From Belliella buryatensis (lineage in GTDB: Bacteria > Bacteroidota > Bacteroidia > Cytophagales > Cyclobacteriaceae), in assembly GCF_900188245.1 (NCBI RefSeq), contig NZ_FZOK01000003.1, positions 238,832 through 302,831 of the forward strand: 64,000 bases of DNA, read 5' to 3'. A model generated the notes under the pieces. It ran no database searches. It worked only from the letters and a program-made list of their open reading frames with translations, and had not been told where the DNA came from. Shown piece by piece: positions 51,873-60,560 of the stretch (position 1 is its first letter; each line of letters begins with the position of its first letter). The position numbers and the translations under genes were made by a program.

Positions 51873-52057
51873 CAGAACTGATCATTTACGCAGGCATCTT
51901 CCTTTTACTTATTGCACATGCCTTGCTAGCGGGGAAGATGTACAGGACTGTACATGAAGATACAGCGCTAGGGATGAAGGAGAAAAATGACTGGAAACTG
52001 AAAGCGTTGATTTTTCCTGGGCTTTATTGGTTTCAATATAAAGCCTCAAAAAAGTAA
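51869..52057 (+). CDS. small membrane protein coupled to prmA
   Basis: 62 residues, with one clear membrane segment (about 3-21) and a second weak hydrophobic stretch near ALIFPGLYWFQY. The ATGA overlap with prmA shows translational coupling. No family recognised; its stop is one base from the convergent ClC gene. Confidence 0.65.
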   Translation: MTELIIYAGIFLLLIAHALLAGKMYRTVHEDTALGMKEKNDWKLKALIFPGLYWFQYKASKK

Positions 52058-52058
52058 T

Positions 52059-53837
52059 TTAATCTTGATTTTGTCTTTGCAGTCGCTTTCTGTAGGCATT
52101 GAAAATTCGAGATTTAGAAATAAACCCTAGGTAAACGCCATCTTCAACCACTGGTAAATTCCAAGCGCCTGACTTTTCGAATTTGTCCATGACATGTTGC
52201 ATGCTTTCATTAGGAAGAATGATATCAGGTGGACTGTGCATCAGTTGACTGATTTTGACGGATTCTTGTTTTTCGGCATCAAACATGATATCTCTAATAT
52301 CATCCAAAGTAATGATCCCCATCAATTCATCTGATTGACTGATCACTGGGAAGATATTTCTCTTGGACAGTTGCACCAAGCCGCAGAGGTCCTTTAAGCT
52401 GGAATCAGGCTGAATCGTAAGCAGGTCCGTCTCCATAATTTTTCTGATATTGATGGTGTCTAATACCTCTTCATCTTTGGACTCGAATAGGTACCTGCCA
52501 GTTCCTTTGAGTTGCTTGATATAAAGTGAATCCTTATCAAAGTAAGTGGTGGTCACAAAGGAAATAGCTGAGACTAGCATCAAAGGCAAAAAGAGTTCAT
52601 AGCCTCCTGTGACCTCCGCAATCAAGAATATAGCAGAGAGAGGAGCGTGCTGTACACCACTCATGACCCCACACATGGCTACAAGTGTAAAATGTGCTAT
52701 TGGAAGGGCCATTGGTACTCCGAAAAGGTTAGCAGCATAAGCAAAGACAAAACCTACAATCCCACCTACAAATAAAGATGGTGCAAAAATACCCCCACTT
52801 CCTCCACTCCCTATGGTAATGGCAGATGCAATAGGTTTGATCAAGACAACGAGCATCAAGAAGATAATAATGAAATAAGGATTGTCAATCTCTGCAAAGA
52901 AAGGGCTTCTCTGCAAAACTCTCTGTGGCTCCCCATCAATCAAGGCATTGAGTGTATCATAACCTTCACCGTAGATTGGCGGAAAGAAAAATACAATCAA
53001 TCCTAAGAAAGCACCCCCATAGAGTAGCTTGACCCAAGGATCCTTCATCATATCCAATAAGGCTTCGGTCCTCAACACAACTCTACTAAAATAGAGCGAA
53101 ATGATACCTGTCACCATCGCCAGAAGGAAATAGTATGGCATATGACCCGCAAGAAATTCATCAGATAAGTTGAAGGAAAACATGACGTCTTCTCCGAGCA
53201 AAAGCATAGAAGTAATAGACCCTGTCACTGAGGCAATCAGTAAGGGAATAAAGCTTCCAACGCTTAGCTCCAAAAGTATTACTTCTATCGCAAAAATCAC
53301 CGCGCCAATAGGTGCTCCAAAGATAGCTGAAATAGCTCCTGCCGCCCCACAGCCTATCAAGAGCGTCCTCTTCTTCGCACTCAGGTGCATCAAGCTTCCA
53401 AAATTGGATCCAATAGCAGAACCTGTCACTACGATAGGAGCTTCTAGTCCCACCGACCCTCCAAAACCAACTGTAATGGCAGAAGTGACTACCCTGCTAT
53501 ACATCTTCACTCGAGGAATGATACTGCTCTTTTTAGCAATATTATACAACAAGTCTGGAATACCATGTCCACCTATATCTTTTAGGATGTAATTTCCAAT
53601 GGCATAAGCCAAACCTATCCCTATCACCGGATAGATGATATAAAAGAAATTAGCATAATCCTCGTAAAAACTTTGAGTCAAAAACTTCTGAATTGCATGT
53701 ACTGCAGTCTTAAGAATGACTGCGGCCAGTCCAGCCAATATTCCAATTACACCACTCAGTATCAAAACAAAGTTTTTGTTGCTCAGATGTCTGAGTCTCC
53801 AGATCAAAAAACGGGTGATTAAATCAGTCTTTGCCAA
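52059..53837 (-). CDS. ClC-family chloride channel/transporter with CBS pair
   Basis: 592 residues. ClC membrane domain about 1-430, then two CBS domains (about 455-580; LLTIQPDSSLKDLCGL and PVVEDGVYLGFISKSRIF). Selectivity motifs: G90-H-G-I-P94 (the usual central serine is histidine), G-L-E132-A-P with the gating glutamate retained, and GSGGSGGIFAPSLFVGG. At the position of the internal proton glutamate of ClC exchangers (second residue of AIEV, residue 186) it has valine, as in many channel-type ClCs. The CBS pair suggests nucleotide control. Confidence 0.9.
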   Translation of the reverse strand: MAKTDLITRFLIWRLRHLSNKNFVLILSGVIGILAGLAAVILKTAVHAIQKFLTQSFYEDYANFFYIIYPVIGIGLAYAIGNYILKDIGGHGIPDLLYNIAKKSSIIPRVKMYSRVVTSAITVGFGGSVGLEAPIVVTGSAIGSNFGSLMHLSAKKRTLLIGCGAAGAISAIFGAPIGAVIFAIEVILLELSVGSFIPLLIASVTGSITSMLLLGEDVMFSFNLSDEFLAGHMPYYFLLAMVTGIISLYFSRVVLRTEALLDMMKDPWVKLLYGGAFLGLIVFFFPPIYGEGYDTLNALIDGEPQRVLQRSPFFAEIDNPYFIIIFLMLVVLIKPIASAITIGSGGSGGIFAPSLFVGGIVGFVFAYAANLFGVPMALPIAHFTLVAMCGVMSGVQHAPLSAIFLIAEVTGGYELFLPLMLVSAISFVTTTYFDKDSLYIKQLKGTGRYLFESKDEEVLDTINIRKIMETDLLTIQPDSSLKDLCGLVQLSKRNIFPVISQSDELMGIITLDDIRDIMFDAEKQESVKISQLMHSPPDIILPNESMQHVMDKFEKSGAWNLPVVEDGVYLGFISKSRIFNAYRKRLQRQNQD

Positions 53838-53886
53838 AATCTTAGTGCTAGATACAACTTCAAATTTAGCGGATATTCTAAGCTAA

Positions 53887-53926
53887 AAAAAAGAAGACTT
53901 GCTGAAAATCAATTCAGCAAGTCTTC
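53887..53926 (-). terminator. rho-independent terminator overlapping the M28 peptidase end
   Basis: On the minus strand GAAGACTTGCTGAA pairs with TTCAGCAAGTCTTC, a 14-base stem with a six-base loop, followed by a T-run. The TGA stop codon is in the loop and the left arm encodes the last residues of the peptidase. Confidence 0.85.
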
Positions 53927-54823
53927 ATCAAGTGCAAGTACGCATGCTAGTATCAACTCTACAGCTCCCTTGAAAAATTCTGGCTGAATATTTTCAAAAG
54001 TATCTCTTGGTGTATGATAGTCCGGATGATCCTCCACTCCAAAGTAGATAAATGGAACCCCTTTTTGATGAAACTGAGCATGGTCTGAGGCATTGGTCCA
54101 ATCTTCTCTACCAGAGCCAGGTATATCGTGACCAAATTTCAAAAAAGGGCTTTTCCCCGCCGAAGCACGCTCCAAGCTAGGCTTTAGAAACGGATAATGG
54201 TGGGTTCCGACAGCATAGAGTTCATTGTCGCCATTTCTACTGACCATATCCATGTTGATATTCACTTTTACTTGCTCAAGCTCAAAAGGAAAATCATTGA
54301 CCAAGGTTCTTGCACCTTGCATGCCCATCTCTTCGGCATCCAAAGCCACAAACATCATCGAGTGCTTGGGTCTATTTTCTGCAAAATAACCTGCCAACGC
54401 CATCATCGCTGCTGTACCCGAAGCATTGTCATCGGCTCCTAAAAACGCCTCCTCTCCTCTCTTACCAAGGTGATCATAATGACCCATAATGACTATTATT
54501 TTATCAGATTCACTACCTGGTATAAACCCAATTATATTTGCTGCATTTTCATAAGTTTTATTTTCTCTCCTATTGGTGAATTCAAAAAACTGGGTATAAT
54601 CATCATATTGACTGCTCAAGCCCAATATTTTGAATCTTTCCTTGATATAAGCTCTTGCTTTGAGGCTTCCTTCAGAGAGCGGTTTTCTTCCTTCTAGCTC
54701 TTCAGATGCTAAGTATTGTATATCTTTAATCAATTGCTCTTGATCGATTTTTTGAGCAAAGGAAGAATTATAACCAAGTAGAAGGAATACAATAAGAAGT
54801 AGTTTAGATTTTGTTAGTTTCAT
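53909..54823 (-). CDS. M28-family zinc aminopeptidase, exported
   Basis: 304 residues from the ATG at 54823, where a signal peptide begins (MKLTKSKLLLIVFLLLGYNSSFAQ); a further ATG five codons upstream adds MFIST. Zinc-site motifs: IMGHYDHLG, GADDNASGTAAMM, LDAEEMGMQGAR, NINMDMVSRNG and the late FGVEDHPDYHTPRD. M28 enzymes cut amino acids from peptide N-termini; others of this family act on glutamine cyclisation. Periplasmic or secreted; it likely degrades external peptides. Confidence 0.92.
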   Translation of the reverse strand: MKLTKSKLLLIVFLLLGYNSSFAQKIDQEQLIKDIQYLASEELEGRKPLSEGSLKARAYIKERFKILGLSSQYDDYTQFFEFTNRRENKTYENAANIIGFIPGSESDKIIVIMGHYDHLGKRGEEAFLGADDNASGTAAMMALAGYFAENRPKHSMMFVALDAEEMGMQGARTLVNDFPFELEQVKVNINMDMVSRNGDNELYAVGTHHYPFLKPSLERASAGKSPFLKFGHDIPGSGREDWTNASDHAQFHQKGVPFIYFGVEDHPDYHTPRDTFENIQPEFFKGAVELILACVLALDEDLLN

Positions 54824-54930
54824 AGTGGAAATAAACATGTTGATTTTTAATTCAAGCAGATAATTTAAAATTTCTCGGTACGTTGCTTATATTCGTGATA
54901 GCTTGTATATCTCTGGCAATATCTAAAAAT

Positions 54931-55917
54931 ATGAAGTATTTCTCAGCGACGCTGTTGTTTTTTTTATTGGCAATCGACCTATTTGGTCAAGGAGGACTAC
55001 CAGATACCTTTCTGAATGGTAAATCTGTCGTCATGATTTCTAGTGCACCACAAGCTCGACCAGTCTTGAGTTGGAAAGAACTAGCAGAAGCCATCCATCC
55101 AGCGCTAGTAGAAGCTGGTGGGGACCCTGTAGCCTATTATGAATTAGAAGATGTAACTCTTTCGGAAGAAGTGCAGACAGGTTTTGCGGAAGCCTTCAAT
55201 AAGCGCTTGATCAAAAACATCGTCATTCTCACCAGAAAAGCCAGTGGGGAACTTGCCTTGAATATCGCACCCTACACCATGAACAAAAACTTGGTTCCAA
55301 ATGCTGGGGTTTTTTCGCTTCAATTGCCTGACTTGGGAGGAATGGTTCAGGCTTTAGAAGCATTGGGAAAAAAGAGCCGCTCGCACAACTACCTGGTGCT
55401 AGATGTGCCTGAATACCCTGCAGCTGCTGGAGCCATAGCAGGAGGAACAAATAGGTTTTTACCTAGAAATCCATTGAACCTAGATGTTTTTAAACTAGGT
55501 GTACCACTCAGCGGATCTGCTGGAGAATCAAGTTTCCTGACCATGTACCGCTATGACTTGTTGGGAAAATCCGCAGAAGCAATCGCTGCGGAGCAAGAAG
55601 CTGAAAAACGAGGCTTAGAAGGTATATTTAAAACGAATTATCCTTATCAGGTGGAATTTCTGACCGAGGCCAAATCTGAGGCTGAGTTGATTAGAGAAAG
55701 GGTGCAGTTTGTGCTGATGCGTGTCGAAGGCAGAGAGGCTGACCTGATGAAAAGTATGGGACTTCCTGTGGTGGAAGAAGAAGAAGCTTCTAGAATCGTC
55801 GTGAAATATTACATCAAATTCTTGGTGAGAAACGAACTCTATATCGGTCCAACTTGGGATGCTCATCCAAACTGGAGAACTGCACTGAGTCAGTTCTTGT
55901 CAAATCTTCAAAAATAA
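54931..55917 (+). CDS. exported hypothetical protein
   Basis: About 328 residues from the ATG at 54931 (MKYFSATLLFFLLAIDLFGQ is a clean signal peptide); an upstream in-frame ATG at 54883 is less likely. The mature part has no motif I recognise. Features: VMISSAPQARPVLSWKELAEAIHPALVEAGGDPVAYYELED near the start, an alanine/glutamate-rich helical middle (GKSAEAIAAEQEAEKRG), and a conserved-looking end RIVVKYYIKFLVRNELYIGPTWDAHPNW. Strongly acidic with a regular organisation, so a real protein. It is divergent from the M28 gene. Confidence 0.75.
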   Translation: MKYFSATLLFFLLAIDLFGQGGLPDTFLNGKSVVMISSAPQARPVLSWKELAEAIHPALVEAGGDPVAYYELEDVTLSEEVQTGFAEAFNKRLIKNIVILTRKASGELALNIAPYTMNKNLVPNAGVFSLQLPDLGGMVQALEALGKKSRSHNYLVLDVPEYPAAAGAIAGGTNRFLPRNPLNLDVFKLGVPLSGSAGESSFLTMYRYDLLGKSAEAIAAEQEAEKRGLEGIFKTNYPYQVEFLTEAKSEAELIRERVQFVLMRVEGREADLMKSMGLPVVEEEEASRIVVKYYIKFLVRNELYIGPTWDAHPNWRTALSQFLSNLQK

Positions 55918-55937
55918 AAGGGCTCCGCAGAGCCCTT
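55911..55937 (-). terminator. terminator between the hypothetical gene and the Trx/DUF6952 pair
   Basis: AAGGGCTC (55918-55925) and GAGCCCTT (55930-55937) flank a four-base loop. On the minus strand it is followed by TTTATTTTT, serving the DUF6952 gene; on the plus strand the T content is weaker. Confidence 0.65.
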
Positions 55938-55984
55938 GAAATTGCGATTTTGTTTGACTTGGTGATTAAACAACTTTTCGCTTA

Positions 55985-56242
55985 TTACTTATCTATCGAA
56001 CCTGTCACGCGCTTCATGAAGGCATTCATAGCTTCCTTTTTATCCATTCCTTCTTTGATCATCTGATTGACCTCCAATGTTCCATACAGATTGGACAGCA
56101 ATTCACCCATCACTTCAATTTCCTCATCCTTGAGCGATGGTATTTCCGTCATGTTTTCCAACAATTCGATGGTCTCCTTCACCCAGTCTTCATCATTGGC
56201 TTCGATAAAACCCAGTACGTGCTTAATTATTGGCAATCTCAT
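55985..56242 (-). CDS. DUF6952 family protein
   Basis: 85 residues, soluble, with a highly regular helical pattern: LPIIKHVLGFIEANDEDWV, ETIELLENMTEIPSLKDEEIEVMGELLSNLYG and KKEAMNAFMKRVTG. This resembles DUF6952 proteins, which occur in Bacteroidota next to thioredoxins. It overlaps the thioredoxin gene by 20 bases, so translation is coupled. A role as a partner of the thioredoxin is inferred from the arrangement only. Confidence 0.75.
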   Translation of the reverse strand: MRLPIIKHVLGFIEANDEDWVKETIELLENMTEIPSLKDEEIEVMGELLSNLYGTLEVNQMIKEGMDKKEAMNAFMKRVTGSIDK

Positions 56243-56537
56243 CGATCAATGTTTTTAATCCTTCTTCTTTGTTTGTCTGAACTTGATTGACCAATTGGCC
56301 ACCTTTGAAAGTAGCAAAAGTAGGTAAGTTGGTTACAGCTGCTAATTTTCTAGACTCAGGTAATTTCTCAGCATCTACATAAAGAAAAGTTATTCCTTCG
56401 TAGTCTCCTGCCAATCTTTTCATCTTTGGCTTCATGATTCTACAGTTTCCACACCAAGTAGCGCCATATTGTACTACCACTTTATCATTTTCTTGTATTA
56501 AATTCTGCAAAGTGTCAGTTTCTAATTCCTGTAACAT
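56223..56537 (-). CDS. thioredoxin-family protein
   Basis: 104 residues, no signal peptide (cytoplasmic). The redox site is W-C29-G-N-C32 (classic thioredoxin is WCGPC), in the context VVQYGATWCGNCRIMKP, and the cis-proline is in VTNLPTFATFKGG. CGNC is a less common active site, so redox potential may differ. Upstream member of a coupled pair with DUF6952. Confidence 0.93.
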   Translation of the reverse strand: MLQELETDTLQNLIQENDKVVVQYGATWCGNCRIMKPKMKRLAGDYEGITFLYVDAEKLPESRKLAAVTNLPTFATFKGGQLVNQVQTNKEEGLKTLIDEIANN

Positions 56538-56629
56538 ATTTTCTTTCGTTTAATTCCTATTTAGAGTTACAAAATTAATGTCCAAAGTGTTCAAAAACCA
56601 ATCGAAAATTTCAATGCACCATTGAAAGC

Positions 56630-57205
56630 TTAAATGTAGATAGTCTTGTTGAGGAAAGGAATTAATGCTAAAATTATCGCCTGCGCATAATATTCCTTGC
56701 GATTGACAGCACCATTGGTCAATATACCCACTGCACCATTTCCTTGCTTGGAATTTTCTCTATTGAAAACTTGATCATCGGCAGCACCCAGCTCCATTCC
56801 CCCTTTGATCAAATCCGTGATCACATTAGGTAGAAAAAATGTGGCTGTCTTAGCTTTCCCTATCTTTCCAGTAGGATCTATGATGACTACCCAAGCAAAA
56901 GCATACATTTCGCCAGCTTGCTCTTCTACTCCTCCCTCTATACCTACCCAAAAATCTGCTTCAGGAAATACATTTTTTGAATTTTTGGCTCTATTATAGG
57001 CGCCAAGGTAAGTCTGCTCGTCACCAATAGGTTGGTCATCTACCTCTGAACTCACGTTCAGCCCTTCTATCAAAAAAGCCTCTCTATCAAATGCTTGATG
57101 AAATCCTAGGTCTGTGCAACTGATCTTTACGGGGTTTTTACTTCCCACAATAACCAATTTTTGTCTTTTTTCTTCTTTGATGTTTTTTCTCTTCGGAAAA
57201 GCCAT
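56630..57205 (-). CDS. inosine/xanthosine triphosphatase (YjjX/DUF84 family)
   Basis: 191 residues. VIVGSKNPVKISCTDLGFHQAF contains the T/S-x-N-P-x-K motif of the NTPase fold; VEDDQPIG-like (SSEVDDQPIGDEQTYLGAYNRAKN) and WVGIEGGVEE follow, with ELGAADDQVFNRENSKQGNGAVGILTNG near the end. The family removes deaminated purine nucleotides such as ITP and XTP from the pool. Start ambiguous: the N-terminal 15 basic residues may not all be translated. Confidence 0.85.
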   Translation of the reverse strand: MAFPKRKNIKEEKRQKLVIVGSKNPVKISCTDLGFHQAFDREAFLIEGLNVSSEVDDQPIGDEQTYLGAYNRAKNSKNVFPEADFWVGIEGGVEEQAGEMYAFAWVVIIDPTGKIGKAKTATFFLPNVITDLIKGGMELGAADDQVFNRENSKQGNGAVGILTNGAVNRKEYYAQAIILALIPFLNKTIYI

Positions 57206-57221
57206 GTCTTCTTTATTAATG

Positions 57222-57251
57222 AAAAAAACCTGCCAGTTGATCCCAGCAGGT
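57222..57251 (-). terminator. rho-independent terminator after yebC
   Basis: On the minus strand ACCTGC and GCAGGT flank a 12-base partly paired loop, followed by a run of T (A-run 57222-57228 on the plus strand). It lies 11 bases after the yebC stop. Confidence 0.75.
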
Positions 57252-57261
57252 CTCAGTTTGT

Positions 57262-57969
57262 TTATGCCATATTGGTGAAGACCTGATTGACATCATCGTC
57301 ATCCTCCAATTTTTCTATCAGCTTGTTGATCTCTTCTTCTTGCTCCTCTGTCAATTCTACTGTCGTAGTCGGGAACCATTGGAAATCTGCATTGATAATA
57401 TCGATATTTCGCTCTTCCAAAGCTTTCTGCATGTTGCCAAAATCTTCAAAGGCTGTGTAAACGAAGATCTCTCCTTCGTTTTCGGCAACTTCATCCAATC
57501 CAAAATCGATCAGCTCCAATTCTAACTCCTCAATATCATATTCTCCCTGCAGAAATCTAAATACTGCTTTTTTGTTGAACATAAAGCTTACAGAGCCGGA
57601 AGTACTCAATGAACCATTACATTTGGAAAAATAGCTTCTTACATTTGCTACGGTTCTATTCGTGTTGTCTGTAGAAGTCTCAATGATAACAGCGACCCCA
57701 TGTGGGCCATAGCCTTCGTACAATACTTCTTCGTAATCTTTCTCATCCTTGTTGGAAGCACGCTTGATAGCGGCCTCTATTCTATCCTTAGGCATTGCTG
57801 CACCTTTGGCATTTTGGATGATGGTACGCAGCTTGGTATTGTTAGCCGGATCCGGTCCTCCAGCTTTTACGGCCATGACTATTTCTTTTCCAAGGCGGGT
57901 AAACACCTTGGACATCTTACTCCAGCGTTTGAATTTTCTTTCTTTTCTAAACTCGAAAGCTCTTCCCAT
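57262..57969 (-). CDS. yebC: YebC/PmpR (TACO1) family DNA-binding regulator
   Basis: 235 residues, full length. The N-terminus MGRAFEFRKERKFKRWSKMSKVFTRLGKEI and the core GGPDPANNTKLRTIIQNAKGAAMPKDRIEAAIKRA identify the family; YEGYGPHGVAVIIETSTDNTNRT and VRSYFSKCNGSLSTSGSVSFMF follow. Family members act as DNA-binding regulators or translation factors that help ribosomes at proline stretches. Cytoplasmic. Confidence 0.95.
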   Translation of the reverse strand: MGRAFEFRKERKFKRWSKMSKVFTRLGKEIVMAVKAGGPDPANNTKLRTIIQNAKGAAMPKDRIEAAIKRASNKDEKDYEEVLYEGYGPHGVAVIIETSTDNTNRTVANVRSYFSKCNGSLSTSGSVSFMFNKKAVFRFLQGEYDIEELELELIDFGLDEVAENEGEIFVYTAFEDFGNMQKALEERNIDIINADFQWFPTTTVELTEEQEEEINKLIEKLEDDDDVNQVFTNMA

Positions 57970-58056
57970 GTTGAAACGTATTTAATTGGGGTAAAATTAA
58001 TAAAATTTTTCATTAGACTGATTGTAGGAGCCTGCGAATCCATACCAGCAAGTCAT

Positions 58057-58500
58057 TTAAATAAAACTCCCCGCCCGGTTGATGATACTTGCCAGATAGC
58101 CTTTCGGTATCTGATTAGCTTGTCCTCCTTTGATAATCGTATCTAGATATGCTTTGTTTGGAAAAATTCCCTTGGTGATTTTCGAAGAAATAAAGGTAAA
58201 AGCTTTTTTTGAACCATCTTTGGTCAATACTTCCATTTCTATAAAATCATAGCCAGGCTCTGATTGGAGAAAATAGCCTCTATCAGCTTCCGAGATCTCA
58301 TATAAAAGCCCATAGACGGATTCATTTTGACTAGCTATCACATTAGCTCTGGCAGAGCCATCAGGGTTTTGATAGTTGAATCGAAAACCGAAATGTGGCA
58401 AGACTGCTGTACCAAGTAATTTAGGTCTTTTCTGAAGCCGTCCTTCTAAGGTACTGACATCCAAATTGCTCGCATAGCCAAAGTATAGAAATGTCTCCAT
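58057..58500 (-). CDS. gamma-glutamylcyclotransferase-fold protein
   Basis: 147 residues. The FLYFGYASNLDVSTLEGR start is the substrate-binding YGSN-like loop of GGCT-fold enzymes, with the helix around SEADRGYFLQSEPGYDF carrying the candidate catalytic glutamate (family: conserved Glu before PGY-like). Known enzymes release 5-oxoproline from gamma-glutamyl amines; others have different substrates. Cytoplasmic. Divergent from the Spy-like gene. Confidence 0.85.
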   Translation of the reverse strand: METFLYFGYASNLDVSTLEGRLQKRPKLLGTAVLPHFGFRFNYQNPDGSARANVIASQNESVYGLLYEISEADRGYFLQSEPGYDFIEMEVLTKDGSKKAFTFISSKITKGIFPNKAYLDTIIKGGQANQIPKGYLASIINRAGSFI

Positions 58501-58616
58501 TTGGAAAGATATTTATGTATATTTATCAGGGAGTTTGGGATGCTCCAAAACTCCAGACCAAACATACAAACTCAGACACTGAAGTGAAAATTTTACTTAA
58601 TTTAAACCCTACATCC

Positions 58617-59123
58617 ATGAAAAAAATAACCATGCTACTGTTGGCTTTTGGCATTGGAATAGTCTTCGTCCAAGCCCAAAGAGGTCCTCAAATGCAAAGA
58701 GGACAAGCAATGAATCCTGAAGCAAGGGCGGAGATGATGACAAGAATGATGACCCAGCGCTTAGAATTGTCTGATGAACAAATGGAGAAAGTCCATCAAG
58801 TAAATATGGCTCGAACCAAACATCAGGCCTTGATGGCTGAAAAAGGGCAATCTGAGGCTAGAAAAGCTGAAGCCATGAACAAAAAAGCCAAAGCGAAGCA
58901 AAAAGGTAAAGCAAAAAAAGCTGAGGCCGTTGAAGAATTAGAAGAGGTGGAAATTGAGATCGAGGAAATTCCTGAGGAGGATTTTGACAAGGAAATTGAA
59001 AAAATCCTGAGCCCAGAGCAACGTACAAAATGGGAGGAGATGAAAAAACAAAGAAGACCAGAAGGTGAAAGGGGTGGTCAGCGGCCTATGGGCGGTGGCA
59101 TGAATAGAGGGGGAGGTAATTAG
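58617..59123 (+). CDS. Spy/CpxP-like periplasmic protein with K/E-rich insert
   Basis: 168 residues from the ATG at 58617 (signal peptide MKKITMLLLAFGIGIVFVQAQ; the upstream longer frame has no signal). Two LTxxQ-like parts, LELSDEQMEKVHQVN and LSPEQRTKWEEMKKQR, are separated by a lysine- and glutamate-rich block (KAKAKQKGKAKKAEAVEE and EELEEVEIEIEE). The tail is glycine/arginine-rich (GGQRPMGGG). Family members chaperone proteins in the periplasm or sense envelope stress. The low-complexity insert is unusual. Confidence 0.75.
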   Translation: MKKITMLLLAFGIGIVFVQAQRGPQMQRGQAMNPEARAEMMTRMMTQRLELSDEQMEKVHQVNMARTKHQALMAEKGQSEARKAEAMNKKAKAKQKGKAKKAEAVEELEEVEIEIEEIPEEDFDKEIEKILSPEQRTKWEEMKKQRRPEGERGGQRPMGGGMNRGGGN

Positions 59124-59163
59124 TATTAAATGATGTCGTTAGCATAGTTTACTGCTCTTCTTT

Positions 59164-59191
59164 AAAGTCTCACAAGCGTGAGGCTTTTTTT
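59164..59191 (+). terminator. rho-independent terminator after the Spy-like gene
   Basis: AGTCTCAC (59166-59173) pairs with GTGAGGCT (59178-59185) including one G-T pair, loop AAGC, followed by seven T. It ends at the stop of the convergent MFS gene. Confidence 0.85.
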
Positions 59192-60386
59192 ATTTCATCC
59201 TGAACAGAATGATCATTGCTGAGATTCCAGTCAAAACCCCTATGCTGAGAATGGACATTTCTATACCAAAACTATCTGCGATTACTCCTGTCAGTATCGC
59301 TCCTACGGCATAGCCCAAATCCCTCCACAGTCTGAATACACCTATGCTATTGGCACGATCAGTTGGGTGGGTGTTTTCTGCAACAGTTGCCAAAAAAGTA
59401 GGATAAACCATGGCAGTACCCCACCCTAAGACCGCTGCTAAAATCAAGTAATGAGTCATCGAGCTTGCAAAAAGGAAGAATGCAAGTGCAATCCCCTGAA
59501 GGATCATCCCAATAAACAACAGGTATTTTTTGCTGTACAAGTCAGCCATTTTTCCAGTAAATAGCTGTCCAAATCCCCATACAGCAGGATAGGTCGCTGT
59601 GATGATGCCAATTTGCTCAAGATCAAAACCTTTGACAGCAAGCAGAATAGGAAATATTCCCCAAGCCATCCCATCATTGAGGTTGTTGATCAATCCAGCT
59701 TGTGTGACAGAACCCAAGTTCGGATGTTTCCAGGTAGTTTCCCAAAAGATGTTTTGCAGTTTGGGTACATCACTGTGTTGGTTTTCAGCAGCTACATGCT
59801 TTCGGGTGTCTTTGATGAAGTAGATACTTCCTAGCATTCCCAAAACAGCCAATCCAATTCCCAGATAAAATGGATAAGGTCTCAAACCGTATTCTGCAGC
59901 AATATAACCTGTAAGAAAAGCTACCAGCGCCACGGCCAGATAGCCTGCAAATTCATTCAGCCCCATGGCAAAGCCTCTTTGGTTCTCACCGACTAGGTCA
60001 ATTTTCATCACCACAGTAGATGACCAAGCAAGACCCTGATTGATGCCTAAAAGTACATTGGCTGCTACTATCCAGTCCCATGTAGGCGCAAACATCAAGA
60101 TAAAAGGGACGGGCAAAGCAAACAGCCAACCGATAACGAGCAAGTTTTTTCTTCCTATTTTATTGGCAAATGCTCCAGCAAAATAATTGGTTATAGCTTT
60201 GACGATTCCGAAAACAATAATGAAGGACAAAATTGCTGTTTTGGCAGCGATGGCAAACTCAACCTCTGCTATCTGTGGAAGAATACTGCGCTCCAGTCCA
60301 ACCATCCCACCGACAAAAGCATTGATGATGACCAAGAGGGTAAATTGTTTCCAATTTTCTTTGAGGCCTAATTTGATTTGCTTCAT
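59190..60386 (-). CDS. MFS transporter
   Basis: 398 residues, twelve hydrophobic segments. The loop 2-3 motif A is GAFANKIGRKNLL and the repeat in the second half is GKMADLYSKKYLL. The first segment AFVGGMVGLERSILPQIAE and the central soluble part after helix 6 fit a drug- or metabolite-type MFS exporter. Substrate unknown. It is the only gene between the Spy-like gene and the DUF4221 array, and divergent from the latter. Confidence 0.88.
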   Translation of the reverse strand: MKQIKLGLKENWKQFTLLVIINAFVGGMVGLERSILPQIAEVEFAIAAKTAILSFIIVFGIVKAITNYFAGAFANKIGRKNLLVIGWLFALPVPFILMFAPTWDWIVAANVLLGINQGLAWSSTVVMKIDLVGENQRGFAMGLNEFAGYLAVALVAFLTGYIAAEYGLRPYPFYLGIGLAVLGMLGSIYFIKDTRKHVAAENQHSDVPKLQNIFWETTWKHPNLGSVTQAGLINNLNDGMAWGIFPILLAVKGFDLEQIGIITATYPAVWGFGQLFTGKMADLYSKKYLLFIGMILQGIALAFFLFASSMTHYLILAAVLGWGTAMVYPTFLATVAENTHPTDRANSIGVFRLWRDLGYAVGAILTGVIADSFGIEMSILSIGVLTGISAMIILFRMK

Positions 60387-60560
60387 GGATTAAAATTTCA
60401 CTTACAAAGGTGGCAACTTCTTGTGATTATTTAATGAGACTCTTGTCACATGGTAAGTCTGCGGAATCAAGAATTAACTAAGTAGATGTTAATTTATCCA
60501 AAGAAATATATGATATTTTATAAAGCTAGTTTATATTGAAACTTTTAAAAATCTCCTCAT

